Source: Mycobacterium bourgelatii (GTDB lineage Bacteria > Actinomycetota > Actinomycetes > Mycobacteriales > Mycobacteriaceae). From it: 64,000 bases of DNA. Below the pieces are notes generated by a model. It had not been told where the DNA came from, searched no databases, and saw nothing but the letters and a program-made list of their open reading frames with translations. Positions within the stretch are counted from its first letter, which is position 1, and each line of letters opens with the position of its first letter. A program made the translations under genes and the position numbers. This document shows positions 33,449-42,214 of the stretch, in pieces. The stretch is taken from assembly GCF_010723575.1 (NCBI RefSeq), contig NZ_BLKZ01000001.1, positions 2,046,001-2,110,000 on the forward strand. The letters are read 5' to 3'.

Positions 33449-34405
33449 GTGCCGCGGCCCATCGATCCCCAGCCGTCGACAGGTCGTTGGCATGCGATCG
33501 GCCTGATCGGGTTCCTCATCCTGGTCGTGCTCTACGGCACCGTCGGCGCGCACGCCGCGTACGTCGCCGGCAGCAGCGTCGACGTCCGGCTGTACTGGAT
33601 CCTGGGCGGGGCAACGGTTTTGGCCGGGGCTGTCGCGGTGGTCGGCCGGATAATCGGCTGGCACAACAAGCGCGTCCTGCTCCTGGGCTGGCCGATTGCC
33701 TCGCTCGTCTTCACGATCCTGGTCGGGTCCGTCGATTCGGACGCCACTCGGCAACTACCAGGCACGATCACCATCACGTTCGTCTACATCGGGCTGACGT
33801 GTCCGCGCTGGCGCTCGTTGGTCCTCGCGCCGCTCGGTGTCGTCGCGTTCGTTGTGGGCACCGGCCCCCATCCCGGCGGGGTGCCGCCGACCGCGGTGAC
33901 CGCCGCACTCATGTGGGTCATCGTGGCCGAGGTCCCGGCCTGGCTGATCGCCAAGCTGACGCAGCAGACGGAGCTGTTGCACCAGATCGCCCAGACCGAC
34001 GCGCTCACCCAGCTACTCGACCGCAGCACGCTCGGCCACCAGCTGTCATTGCACACCGGCGAATCGACGATCGTGCTGATCGACCTCGACAACTTCAAGC
34101 AATACAACGACACGCACGGGCACGCGGCCGGCGACGAACTCCTCGTCAGCTTTGCCGACGCGCTGCGCTGGTCGGTGCGCCAGGACGACGTCGTCTTCAG
34201 GATCGGGGGTGACGAGTTCCTGCTGATGCTCCTCGGGGCAAACCACAGCGACGCAGAGCACGTCGTGGCCCGGCTGCGTCAGCGCTGGACCGAGGTGGGC
34301 GGGCAGGTCGGCTTCAGCGCCGGGATCGCCGCGGGGGAGCCCGACCCGCTTCGGGCCGCCGACAGGAACATGTACGCGGTCAAGCGCGCCACCGGAGCCA
34401 CTTAA
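33449..34405 (+). CDS. Membrane-bound GGDEF diguanylate cyclase
   Basis: 318 residues. About six membrane helices (20-175) lead through a short helix, LTQQTELLHQIAQTDALTQ, into a GGDEF domain (about 185-318). The active-site loop is intact GGDEF in RIGGDEFLLML, and the product-inhibition I-site RxxD is present as RQDD exactly five residues before it. It should condense two GTP to cyclic di-GMP at the inner membrane and be feedback-inhibited. No EAL domain. Located between recX and miaB with its own promoter. Confidence 0.9.
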   Translation: MPRPIDPQPSTGRWHAIGLIGFLILVVLYGTVGAHAAYVAGSSVDVRLYWILGGATVLAGAVAVVGRIIGWHNKRVLLLGWPIASLVFTILVGSVDSDATRQLPGTITITFVYIGLTCPRWRSLVLAPLGVVAFVVGTGPHPGGVPPTAVTAALMWVIVAEVPAWLIAKLTQQTELLHQIAQTDALTQLLDRSTLGHQLSLHTGESTIVLIDLDNFKQYNDTHGHAAGDELLVSFADALRWSVRQDDVVFRIGGDEFLLMLLGANHSDAEHVVARLRQRWTEVGGQVGFSAGIAAGEPDPLRAADRNMYAVKRATGAT

Positions 34406-34460
34406 CCCGCTCGGCTTCGCGCCCCGGCCTGCGAGTTCATCGGGCAGGCCCGGCTCGCCG

Positions 34461-34466
34461 TACCAT
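34461..34466 (+). promoter_or_regulatory. -10 element for leaderless miaB transcript
   Basis: TACCAT is followed by 6 nt and then GTG at 34473. Confidence 0.5.
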
Positions 34467-34472
34467 GTCCGG

Positions 34473-36020
34473 GTGACTTCGACGGTGGCGCGAGACGTGC
34501 CGGGGGATGCCCCGACCGCGGTTTCGGCGCGTACCTACCAGGTCCGGACCTACGGCTGCCAGATGAACGTGCACGACTCCGAGCGGCTGGCCGGCCTGCT
34601 CGAGGCCGCCGGCTATCAGCGGGCCGCCGACGGCTCCGACGCCGACATCGTCGTCTTCAACACCTGCGCCGTGCGGGAGAACGCCGACAACAAGCTCTAC
34701 GGCAACCTCAGCCACCTGGCGCCCCGCAAACGCGAGAATCCAAACATGCAGATCGCGGTCGGCGGCTGCCTGGCGCAGAAGGACCGCGACACGGTGCTGC
34801 GCAAGGCGCCGTGGGTCGACGTGGTCTTCGGCACCCACAACATCGGGTCGCTGCCCAGGTTGCTCGAACGCGCCCGGCACAACAACGCCGCGCAGATTGA
34901 GATCGCCGAGGCGCTGCAGGAGTTTCCCTCGTCGCTGCCCAGTGCGCGCGAATCCGCTTATGCTGCTTGGGTTTCCATCTCGGTCGGCTGCAACAACACC
35001 TGTACGTTCTGCATCGTCCCGTCGCTGCGGGGCAAAGAGGTGGACCGCAGCCCGAGTGACATCCTCGCCGAGGTTCGGTCGCTGGTGGACGACGGCGTCC
35101 TCGAAGTCACGCTGTTGGGCCAGAACGTCAACGCCTACGGCGTCTCATTCGCCGATCCCGCTCTGCCGCGAAACCGGGGCGCATTCGCCGAGCTGCTGCG
35201 GGCTTGCGGAGAGATCGACGGACTCGAGCGGCTTCGGTTCACCTCACCGCACCCGGCCGAATTCACCGACGACGTCATCGAGGCGATGGCCGAAACGCCC
35301 AATGTCTGCCCGGCCCTGCACATGCCGCTGCAGTCCGGATCGGATCGCATCCTGCGCGCCATGCGCCGGTCTTACCGCGCCGAGCGCTATCTCGGGATCA
35401 TCGAGCGGGTGCGGGCGGCCATGCCGCACGCCGCGATCACCACCGATCTGATCGTGGGATTTCCCGGGGAGACGGAAGAGGACTTCGCGGCCACGCTGGA
35501 CGTGGTGGCCCAAGCGCGGTTCACGGCCGCGTTCACCTTCCAGTACTCCAAACGTCCCGGCACGCCGGCGGCCGAACTCGACGGGCAGGTGCCCAAAGCC
35601 GTCGTGCAGGAACGTTACGAGCGGTTGGTGGAACTTCAGGAGCGGATCTCGCTGGAAGGAAACGCCGCACTGGTCGGGCAGACCGTCGAGGTGCTGGTAG
35701 CCACCGGCGAAGGACGCAAGGATGCGAGCACCGCACGCATGAGCGGGCGGGCACGCGACGGCCGGTTGGTTCACTTTGCCGGCGATGAGCAGGTGCGTCC
35801 CGGCGACATCATCACCACGAAAGTCACTGACGCCGCGCCGCACTATCTCATCGCCGACGCGGGCGTCCTCACCCACCGTCGCACCCGCGCCGGTGACGCA
35901 CACGCCGCGGGGGAGCGTCCGCGCGGTGTCGGCCTGGGCATTCCCGGAGTCGGGCGGCCCCAGACCGGACCCGCCGCACCCGTCGAACCCACCGGATGCT
36001 CGGCCGGGTGCGACAAATGA
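34473..36020 (+). CDS. miaB: tRNA-2-methylthio-N6-dimethylallyladenosine synthase MiaB
   Basis: 515 residues. UPF0004 domain with cysteines in TYGCQMN, NTCAVRE and GGCLAQ for the auxiliary [4Fe-4S] cluster, then the radical-SAM motif CNNTCTFC (C-x3-C-x2-C), and a C-terminal TRAM domain. It adds the methylthio group to i6A37 of tRNAs after MiaA, which is encoded at 40.3 kb. The C-terminal 50 residues after TRAM are Gly/Pro-rich and probably disordered. The stop overlaps the next gene by ATGA. Confidence 0.95.
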   Translation: MTSTVARDVPGDAPTAVSARTYQVRTYGCQMNVHDSERLAGLLEAAGYQRAADGSDADIVVFNTCAVRENADNKLYGNLSHLAPRKRENPNMQIAVGGCLAQKDRDTVLRKAPWVDVVFGTHNIGSLPRLLERARHNNAAQIEIAEALQEFPSSLPSARESAYAAWVSISVGCNNTCTFCIVPSLRGKEVDRSPSDILAEVRSLVDDGVLEVTLLGQNVNAYGVSFADPALPRNRGAFAELLRACGEIDGLERLRFTSPHPAEFTDDVIEAMAETPNVCPALHMPLQSGSDRILRAMRRSYRAERYLGIIERVRAAMPHAAITTDLIVGFPGETEEDFAATLDVVAQARFTAAFTFQYSKRPGTPAAELDGQVPKAVVQERYERLVELQERISLEGNAALVGQTVEVLVATGEGRKDASTARMSGRARDGRLVHFAGDEQVRPGDIITTKVTDAAPHYLIADAGVLTHRRTRAGDAHAAGERPRGVGLGIPGVGRPQTGPAAPVEPTGCSAGCDK

Positions 36021-36658
36021 ACGGAGAGCTGAACGTGGCGGAATTTGACGCCTTCCGATCTGAAATCGAGGCGGCGGAACGCCGCGTTGCGCGCGAAATC
36101 GACCCTGGTGCAAGGGCTTTGGTCGTCGCGATCCTGGTGTTCGTCCTCGTGGGATCGTTTGCGCTGCCGCACACCGGCGACGTGCGGGGTTGGAACCTAC
36201 TGTTCGGCAGCCACGAGGCCAGTGCGGCCGCCGTCGGACTACCCGAGCGGGTTTTCGCCTGGCTGGCGCTGGTATTCGGCGTCGGCTTCTCGATGTTGGC
36301 CTTGCTGACCAGGCGCTGGGCCTTGGCGTGGGTGGCGTTGTCGGGCACGGCGCTGGCCAGCGCTACCGGGATGCTGGCCGTTTGGTCACGTCAGACAGTG
36401 GCGACCGGACATCCGGGCCCGGCTATCGGCATTTTCATCACCTGGCTCACCGTGATCGTCCTGACGTTCCACTGGGCTCGGGTGGTGTGGCAACGCACCA
36501 TCGTCCAGCTCGCGGCGGAAGAGCAGCGTCGGCGTGCGGCCGCCGAGCAGCAATCCAGAACGCTGTTGGACAACCTGCGGGAGGACGAAAAGCCCGACGA
36601 CAAGGCGGCCGACGGTCCGAACTCTGGGATCCCGCCCACCGAGGGCCCCGACCGCTAA
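36017..36658 (+). CDS. Membrane protein of unknown function
   Basis: 213 residues. A short helical cytoplasmic start (AEFDAFRSEIEAAERRVAREI) is followed by about four membrane helices between 35 and 160 and an Ala/Glu/Arg-rich helical tail. It takes the place of Rv2732c after miaB. ATG 36017 overlaps the miaB stop; GTG 36035, preceded by GGAGAG, is an equally good start and removes six residues. It ends 16 nt before the convergent DUF349 gene. No enzyme motif seen. Confidence 0.75.
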   Translation: MNGELNVAEFDAFRSEIEAAERRVAREIDPGARALVVAILVFVLVGSFALPHTGDVRGWNLLFGSHEASAAAVGLPERVFAWLALVFGVGFSMLALLTRRWALAWVALSGTALASATGMLAVWSRQTVATGHPGPAIGIFITWLTVIVLTFHWARVVWQRTIVQLAAEEQRRRAAAEQQSRTLLDNLREDEKPDDKAADGPNSGIPPTEGPDR

Positions 36659-36674
36659 GGCGCCAAGGCGAACG

Positions 36675-38027
36675 CTAGGACCGGCGGGTCAGCGCCCGGG
36701 CAGCGGCATCGGCCCACTGCCGCCACTGCTCGGCGTTGGCCCTGGCCTCTTCGGCTTCCTTGGTCTTTCCGGCGGCCTCAGCTTTGGCGGCCTGTTGTTC
36801 AAACTGCTCGACGCGAGCACGGAACTGCTCGGCTCGGGCCTGTGCCTGGGGGTCCGACCAATCCGCCTCGCCGGCCTCGCGCACCTTTTTCTCAATGGCG
36901 CGCAGTCGGCGTTCCAGCTCGGCGGACCGTTCCCGCGGCACCTTGCCTATGGCATCCCACTTGTCGGCGATAGTCCGCAGTGCCGCGCGAGCCGCCTCAT
37001 GATTGCTGGTGTCGAGCTTCTCCGCCTCGGCCAGCAACGCTTCTTTGGCCTCGGCGTTGGCGCGCAACTCGGCGTCCTTCTCGGCCGTCGCGGCGTTGCG
37101 GGCGCTGAAGAACGCATCCTGCGCGGCTTTGAAACGACGCCACAAGGCGTCGTCGACGTCCTTGCTCGCCCGCCCGGCCGCCTTCCATTCGGTCAGCAGC
37201 TTGCGGAATTCCGCGCTGGTGGCGGTCCAGTCGGTGGAGTCGGACAGCTCCTCGGCCCGTCGGCAGAGGCGTTCCTTGGCTTGCCGGATATTTGATCGCT
37301 CTCGGTCCAAATCGGCGAAGTGCGAGCCGCGTCGGCGGTTGAACGCCTCTCGGGCGGCGGCGTAGCGCTTCCACAATGCGTCGTCGACTTTGCGATCCAG
37401 GCCGCTGATCGTCTTCCATTCGTCGAGGATCGCGCGTAACCGGTCGCCGGCGACCTTCCACTGGGTCGAATTCGCCGCCAGATCCTCGGCTTCGGCCGCC
37501 AACGCCTCCTTGCGCGCGGTCTGAGCCGCCCGAAACTCCTCACGTTTGGCACGAGCCTCGGCCGCGGTGGCATCGGCGTGCTCCCGCAGCGCGGCCAGTC
37601 GAGCGGCGAGTGCGTCGATATTGCCCAGCACGTTGGCCGTCGGCAGGGATTCCTCCAGCGCCAGGGCATGCGCCTTGATCTTGCGGGCATCGCCGGTGCC
37701 CGAGGCCAGTCGCTCCTCGAGCAGGGTGACCTCGGTGGCCAAGTCGTCGAATCGCCTGCCGAAGTGCGCAAACGCGGCCTCCGGGTCGCCGGCCTGCCAA
37801 GAACCGACTACGCGCTCGCCGGCCGAGCTGATCAACCAGACAGTGCCGTCGTCATCGACACGGCCGAACTGATGAGGATCGCTGCGCGGAGGCACTATCA
37901 CCGGGTGGGAGGTAGGCCGCGGCACGGGCCTGGGTCCGGGACGCGGTCCCGGACGCGGAACCGCTCCCGGGACGGGTCCGGGCACCGACCCGGTCGAAGT
38001 GTCGCTAGTGGACTCGCCAGCCGTCAT
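36675..38027 (-). CDS. DUF349 coiled-coil protein
   Basis: 450 residues. A Pro/Gly/Arg-rich leader (about 10-45) is followed by a small beta domain (VDDDGTVWLISSAGERVVGSW) and then repeated helical DUF349 modules (about 150-400) with recurring W-K and LW-x-R-F/Y-x-A-A motifs such as VDDALWRRFKAAQDAFF. The family includes RNA- or ribosome-linked helical proteins, but the role here is unknown. Corresponds to Rv2731. ATG 38027 avoids a long basic upstream extension. Confidence 0.82.
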   Translation of the reverse strand: MTAGESTSDTSTGSVPGPVPGAVPRPGPRPGPRPVPRPTSHPVIVPPRSDPHQFGRVDDDGTVWLISSAGERVVGSWQAGDPEAAFAHFGRRFDDLATEVTLLEERLASGTGDARKIKAHALALEESLPTANVLGNIDALAARLAALREHADATAAEARAKREEFRAAQTARKEALAAEAEDLAANSTQWKVAGDRLRAILDEWKTISGLDRKVDDALWKRYAAAREAFNRRRGSHFADLDRERSNIRQAKERLCRRAEELSDSTDWTATSAEFRKLLTEWKAAGRASKDVDDALWRRFKAAQDAFFSARNAATAEKDAELRANAEAKEALLAEAEKLDTSNHEAARAALRTIADKWDAIGKVPRERSAELERRLRAIEKKVREAGEADWSDPQAQARAEQFRARVEQFEQQAAKAEAAGKTKEAEEARANAEQWRQWADAAARALTRRS

Positions 38028-38570
38028 ACGCTCGTCACCTACCCTTCGCGCGGCACTTTCCCGCGCACCTGCCGCGCGAAGCGGCACCCATTCGGTTGGT
38101 CGGCCGGCCGCGCTAGCCGCCGGGAACTGCCAACCAGTGTTTCAACAGTATGAAGCAGGTGGACAAGCCCCGTGCCGCGACCTTGGCAGGCGGTGGGGCC
38201 CGTCGTCTACAGCTTCACCAAAGAAGCCGTGTTTGTTGGGCCCAACAACCGTGCTCCGCTCAACGGCTCAATAACAAATCGGCTGGCCATCCAGTGGATC
38301 CCACGTACCTATCCGGTAACGCGGTAGCGTTCTCACAGACGGCGACGCACACTGGTTGCTAACCCCGTCTCGCACAGCTGCTACACAGCGGATGCACCGG
38401 ATCCGCATAGCTTGGCGAGCAAGTATCCAATGCGTTAGCAGCCGGAGAACAACTTTCGGGACTGTGAGCAGGACCATAGAGTATGTAGCGAACTGCCAGC
38501 GCGCGACAGGTGTATCCGCACCTGCCCGGGGGAACGCTGGTGGGGACATTTGGGAATTGAGGGGTCATAT
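38028..38570. other. 543-nt intergenic region with a 16-bp palindrome
   Basis: No convincing gene is seen between the divergent DUF349 and DMT transporter genes. It holds a perfect palindrome, TTGTTGGG/CCCAACAA, at 38233-38248, which could be an operator. It is the largest empty stretch in the window. Short open frames occur on both strands but lack family resemblance, good starts and mycobacterial codon bias. Confidence 0.5.
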
Positions 38571-39524
38571 ATGACCGGGTTTCAGCTGGCCGCAATCATC
38601 GCTCTGTGCGCTGCGCTGGCATCGGCGACCGGGGACGTGATCCGTCAGCGATCCGCGCAAGAGGTCACCGATCAGCACGTCGGCCACCTACAACTGTTCG
38701 GCCTGTCGCTGCGCGACGCCCGCTGGTGGCTCGGCGGAATGGCGGCCGTCATCAACTACAGCCTGCAGGCGGTGGCGCTCATCTGGGGCTCCGTCATGCT
38801 GGTCACTACTCTGCAGGTGTCTGCGCTGCTCTTTGCGCTGCCGATCTACTCATGGATGACCAAACACCGCATCACCCGGTCCGAATGGATGTGGGCGGTG
38901 CTCCTCGCGGCTGCCCTGGCCGTGGCGATCAAAGTCGGCGACCCGACCGAGGGCCATCACCGGGCCCCCTTGCATACCTGGGTCGTCGTGGCCGCGGTGG
39001 TGACCCCGTTGCTGGTGCTGTGCGTGGTGCTGGCGCGGGTGTGGGTCGGCCGGCCCCAGGCGGCGGTCCTGCTGGCGATTGTCGCGGGTGCCTCGTTGGC
39101 GCTGTTCGCGGTGCTCACCAAGGGTGTCGTCGACGTTGTACACGATCAGGGTTTCGCCGGCGTGCTGGTCGCTCCGGAGTTCTATCCCTGGTTGGCGACG
39201 GCCCTGTGCGGGATGATTTTCCAGCAGTCCGCGTTCCGGGCGGGCGCGCTGACTGCCTCGCTGCCCACGATCACGGTGGCCAAGCCGGTTGTGGCCACGG
39301 TGCTAGGAATCACCGTGCTAGGCGAGAGTCTGGACGCAACTGGATACGAGGCGTTCGTCCTGCTCGTGGCGGTAGTTGTGGTGATCGCTGCGACGGTCGG
39401 CCTAGCCCGCGGTGAGGCGGCGACGATGGTCGCCGAGGCCGGCCGCGACATCAGAACGGATGTGGAGGACGGTCCCGCTCCTGACAGCGCCGGCACGGCG
39501 CTGGGGTCCTCGGTGACGCGATAA
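38571..39524 (+). CDS. DMT-family (EamA-like) membrane transporter
   Basis: 317 residues with about nine to ten membrane helices, in the drug/metabolite transporter pattern of two internally similar halves (IIALCAALASATGDVIRQ at the start, TITVAKPVVATVLGITVLGESL late in the second half). Substrate unknown. Resembles Rv2729c. GAGGGG lies 7 nt before the ATG. The stop codon TAA is part of the first unit of a 10-bp tandem repeat. Confidence 0.8.
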   Translation: MTGFQLAAIIALCAALASATGDVIRQRSAQEVTDQHVGHLQLFGLSLRDARWWLGGMAAVINYSLQAVALIWGSVMLVTTLQVSALLFALPIYSWMTKHRITRSEWMWAVLLAAALAVAIKVGDPTEGHHRAPLHTWVVVAAVVTPLLVLCVVLARVWVGRPQAAVLLAIVAGASLALFAVLTKGVVDVVHDQGFAGVLVAPEFYPWLATALCGMIFQQSAFRAGALTASLPTITVAKPVVATVLGITVLGESLDATGYEAFVLLVAVVVVIAATVGLARGEAATMVAEAGRDIRTDVEDGPAPDSAGTALGSSVTR

Positions 39525-39590
39525 GACCCGATAAGACCCGATAAGACCCGATAAGACCCGATAAGACCCCGTAAGGCCCGGTAAGAGGCG
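39521..39590 (+). repeat. 10-bp tandem repeat (ATAAGACCCG)n
   Basis: Four perfect copies of ATAAGACCCG are followed by one copy with a changed last base and two degenerate copies (GTAAGGCCCG, GTAAGAGGCG). The first copy supplies the stop codon of the transporter gene. A 10-bp period is about one helical turn. Likely variable in copy number between strains. Confidence 0.9.
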
Positions 39591-39634
39591 GCGGGCGACC
39601 CGATAGCCGGGACCGTTCCGCCCAACCGAGACGT

Positions 39635-39640
39635 TAGTTT
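39635..39640 (+). promoter_or_regulatory. -10 element for leaderless gene at 39647
   Basis: TAGTTT is followed by 6 nt and then GTG at 39647. Confidence 0.5.
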
Positions 39641-39646
39641 GGTGGC

Positions 39647-40336
39647 GTGCTCAGCTCGATCGCGATCGTCCCGTCCGCGCCGGTGCTGGTCCCGGAACTC
39701 GCCGGCGCCGCCTCGGCCGAGTTGGCGGATCTGTCGGCGGCGGTAGCCGTGGCGGCCGCCCTGCTCCCGACGCGCTGGATCGCCATCGGCGTCGGCGCCC
39801 AGGACACCGTGGTAGGACCCGACGCGGTCGGCACATTTGCCGGATTCGGCGCCGACGTGCGGGTGCGGCTGTCGCCGGGTGACACCACGCAGCCGCCGTC
39901 CGAGCTGCCCTTGTGCGCCCTCATGGCCGGCTGGGTGCGCGGCCAGGCGCGGCCGGACGCCGAAGCCCAGGTGCGCAGCTACGCCACCGACGAGGATCCG
40001 GATGTTGCGTTGGCCCGCGGCAGGGCGTTGCGGGCCGAGATCGACCAGTCACCCGGACCCGTCGGTGTGCTGGTCGTCGCGGACGGGGCCAACAGCCTGA
40101 CGCCGAAAGCCCCCGGCGGCTACGACCCGCGCAGCGCCGAGTTCCAGCTCCATCTTGACGACGCGTTGGCCAGCGGCGACGTTGGCGCACTGCATCGGCT
40201 TCCCCCACAAATCTTGGGGCGCACTGCATTTCACGTTCTGGCCGGTCTCGTCGAGCTGGGGCCGCGCGCGGCCAAGGAGCTCTACCGCGGCGCGCCCTAC
40301 GGCGTGGGGTACTTCGCCGGTGTCTGGCAACTCTGA
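39647..40336 (+). CDS. Ala-rich protein related to class III extradiol dioxygenase subunit
   Basis: 229 residues. The start LSSIAIVPSAPVLVPELAG and the later VVADGANSLTPKAPGGYDP look like the class III extradiol ring-cleavage dioxygenase subunit-B fold (LigB), but I cannot assign metal ligands with confidence. Corresponds to Rv2728c, whose role is unknown. It sits 7 nt before miaA and is probably co-transcribed with it. Confidence 0.72.
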   Translation: MLSSIAIVPSAPVLVPELAGAASAELADLSAAVAVAAALLPTRWIAIGVGAQDTVVGPDAVGTFAGFGADVRVRLSPGDTTQPPSELPLCALMAGWVRGQARPDAEAQVRSYATDEDPDVALARGRALRAEIDQSPGPVGVLVVADGANSLTPKAPGGYDPRSAEFQLHLDDALASGDVGALHRLPPQILGRTAFHVLAGLVELGPRAAKELYRGAPYGVGYFAGVWQL

Positions 40337-40343
40337 GGCGGCC

Positions 40344-41270
40344 GTGCGGCCGCTGGCGATCATCGGCCCGACCGGCACCGGCAAGTCGCAACTGGCCCTG
40401 GACGTCGTGGACCGGCTCGCCGGTGAATTCGACGCGGAGATCGTCAACGCCGACGCGATGCAGCTCTACCGCGGCATGGACATCGGGACGGCCAAGCTGC
40501 CCGTCGATCAGCGCCGCGGCATCCCGCACCATCAACTCGACGTGCTCGACGTGACCGAAACCGCGACGGTGGCCCGCTACCAGGAGGCGGCGGCCGCCGA
40601 CATTGAGGCGATTGCGGCGCGGGGAGCGGTGCCCGTGGTGGTGGGCGGTTCCATGCTCTACATCCAGTCGCTACTCGACAATTGGTCATTTCCCGCCACC
40701 GATCCGGCGGTGCGGGCGCGATGGGAACAGCGGTTGGCCGAGATTGGCGTCGGCGCGCTGCACGCCGAACTGGCTCGCCGCGACCCCGCGGCGGCCGCGA
40801 CGATCCTGGCCACCGACGCCCGCCGTACGGTGCGTGCGCTCGAGGTGATCGAGCTCACCGGCCAGCCCTTTGCCGCCTCCGCGCCGCGCATCGGCGCCGC
40901 CCGGTGGGGCACCGTGATCATCGGATTAGACTGTGACACAACAGTTCTCGATGAGCGCCTGCGGAGGCGTACGGACGCCATGTTCGAGCAGGGCTTGGTC
41001 GAAGAAGTCCGCGGCCTACTGGAAAAGGGTCTGCGCGACGGCGTCACCGCGGGCCGGGCGCTCGGCTACGCCCAGGTGATCGCGGCTCTGGACAAGGGCG
41101 GCGACGCCGACCTGCTGGGCGAGGCCCGCGAACAAACCTTCATCGGCACCCGGCGTTATGTGCGACGCCAGCGGTCCTGGTTCCGCCGGGACCACCGGGT
41201 GCATTGGTTGGACGCCCAGGCGGACGGGATCGTCGACGACGCGTTGCGCGCGTGGCGGAACATATCCTGA
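40344..41270 (+). CDS. miaA: tRNA dimethylallyltransferase MiaA
   Basis: 308 residues. The P-loop is GPTGTGKSQ near 8-16; NADAMQLYRGMDIGTAKLP and HHQLDVLD follow, as does RALGYAQVI later. It transfers a dimethylallyl group to A37 of tRNA; MiaB then methylthiolates it. GTG 40344 gives VRPLAIIGPTGTGKS, matching the family start. Only 7 nt separates it from the upstream gene and 4 nt from dapF. Confidence 0.95.
   Translation: MRPLAIIGPTGTGKSQLALDVVDRLAGEFDAEIVNADAMQLYRGMDIGTAKLPVDQRRGIPHHQLDVLDVTETATVARYQEAAAADIEAIAARGAVPVVVGGSMLYIQSLLDNWSFPATDPAVRARWEQRLAEIGVGALHAELARRDPAAAATILATDARRTVRALEVIELTGQPFAASAPRIGAARWGTVIIGLDCDTTVLDERLRRRTDAMFEQGLVEEVRGLLEKGLRDGVTAGRALGYAQVIAALDKGGDADLLGEAREQTFIGTRRYVRRQRSWFRRDHRVHWLDAQADGIVDDALRAWRNIS
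41263..41268 (+). promoter_or_regulatory. -10 element for leaderless dapF transcript inside miaA end
   Basis: TATCCT is followed by 6 nt and then GTG at 41275. The hexamer overlaps the last codons of miaA, so dapF may have both operon and independent transcripts. Confidence 0.5.
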
Positions 41271-41274
41271 TCGA

Positions 41275-42156
41275 GTGATCTTTGCCAAGGGCCACGGCAC
41301 CCAGAACGATTTCGTGCTGCTGCCCGATGTGGAGGCAGGGCTGGACCTGGCCGCGCATCGGGTAGCCGCGCTGTGCGATCGGCGCCAGGGGTTGGGTGCC
41401 GACGGCGTCCTGCGGGTCACCACCGCGGGTGCGCTCGTCCAGGCCGGTGTCCTCGAAGGTCTGCCCGACGGGGTGAGCGACTACGACTGGTACATGGATT
41501 ACCGCAACGCGGACGGGTCCACCGCGCAGATGTGCGGCAACGGCGTGCGGGTATTCGCGCACTACCTGCGGGCCAGCGGAATGGAGTTGCGCGACGAGTT
41601 CGTCGTGGGGTCGCTGGCTGGGCCCCGGTTGGTCACGGTGCACCAGGCGGATCAGACCACCGCCGACATCACCGTCGACATGGGGAAGGCCAACAAGCTG
41701 GGCGCCGGTTCGGCGGCATTCGAGGCCATGGTCGGTGGCCGGCGGTTCGCGGGCATGGCGGTCGACGTGGGCAACCCGCACCTCGCGTGCGTGGACCCCG
41801 CGTTGACCAACGAAGAACTCGCGGCGCTCGATGTCGCCGCGCCCGTCGCTTTCGATCACCAGCAGTTTCCCGAAGGCGTCAACATCGAGGTGCTGACTGC
41901 TCCGGTGGGTGGGGCGGTCAATATGCGGGTACACGAACGCGGCGTGGGGGAAACCCGTTCGTGCGGCACCGGCACGGTCGCGGCTGCGGTCGCCGCGCTG
42001 GCCAGCACGGGCGCCGACACCGGCGCACTGACCGTTCGAGTACCGGGCGGTGAGGTCAGCGTCACCGTCACCAACGCCACCAGCTTTCTGCGCGGACCCT
42101 CGGTGCTGGTCGCGCAAGGGGAGGTCTCCGACGATTGGTGGAAGTCGCTGCCGTGA
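41275..42156 (+). CDS. dapF: Diaminopimelate epimerase
   Basis: 293 residues. It interconverts LL- and meso-diaminopimelate for peptidoglycan and lysine. Two catalytic cysteines lie in the mirror-related motifs AQMCGNGVR (near 87) and TRSCGTGTV (near 230). GTG start giving VIFAKGHGTQNDF. A slightly longer loop (ITVDMGKANKLGAGSAAFEAM) distinguishes it from the 289-residue M. tuberculosis enzyme. Confidence 0.95.
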   Translation: MIFAKGHGTQNDFVLLPDVEAGLDLAAHRVAALCDRRQGLGADGVLRVTTAGALVQAGVLEGLPDGVSDYDWYMDYRNADGSTAQMCGNGVRVFAHYLRASGMELRDEFVVGSLAGPRLVTVHQADQTTADITVDMGKANKLGAGSAAFEAMVGGRRFAGMAVDVGNPHLACVDPALTNEELAALDVAAPVAFDHQQFPEGVNIEVLTAPVGGAVNMRVHERGVGETRSCGTGTVAAAVAALASTGADTGALTVRVPGGEVSVTVTNATSFLRGPSVLVAQGEVSDDWWKSLP

Positions 42157-42214
42157 AAATCGTGAATATTCAGATGCGCTGGTCCGCGAGACCTGCCACC
42201 ATCGGATCTTGCCT

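Noticed and set aside
39182..39625. Minus-strand frame with repeated IGSYRVLSGLIGSYR
   Set aside because: The repeats come from the 10-bp DNA tandem array and not from a protein; the frame is antisense to the transporter gene.
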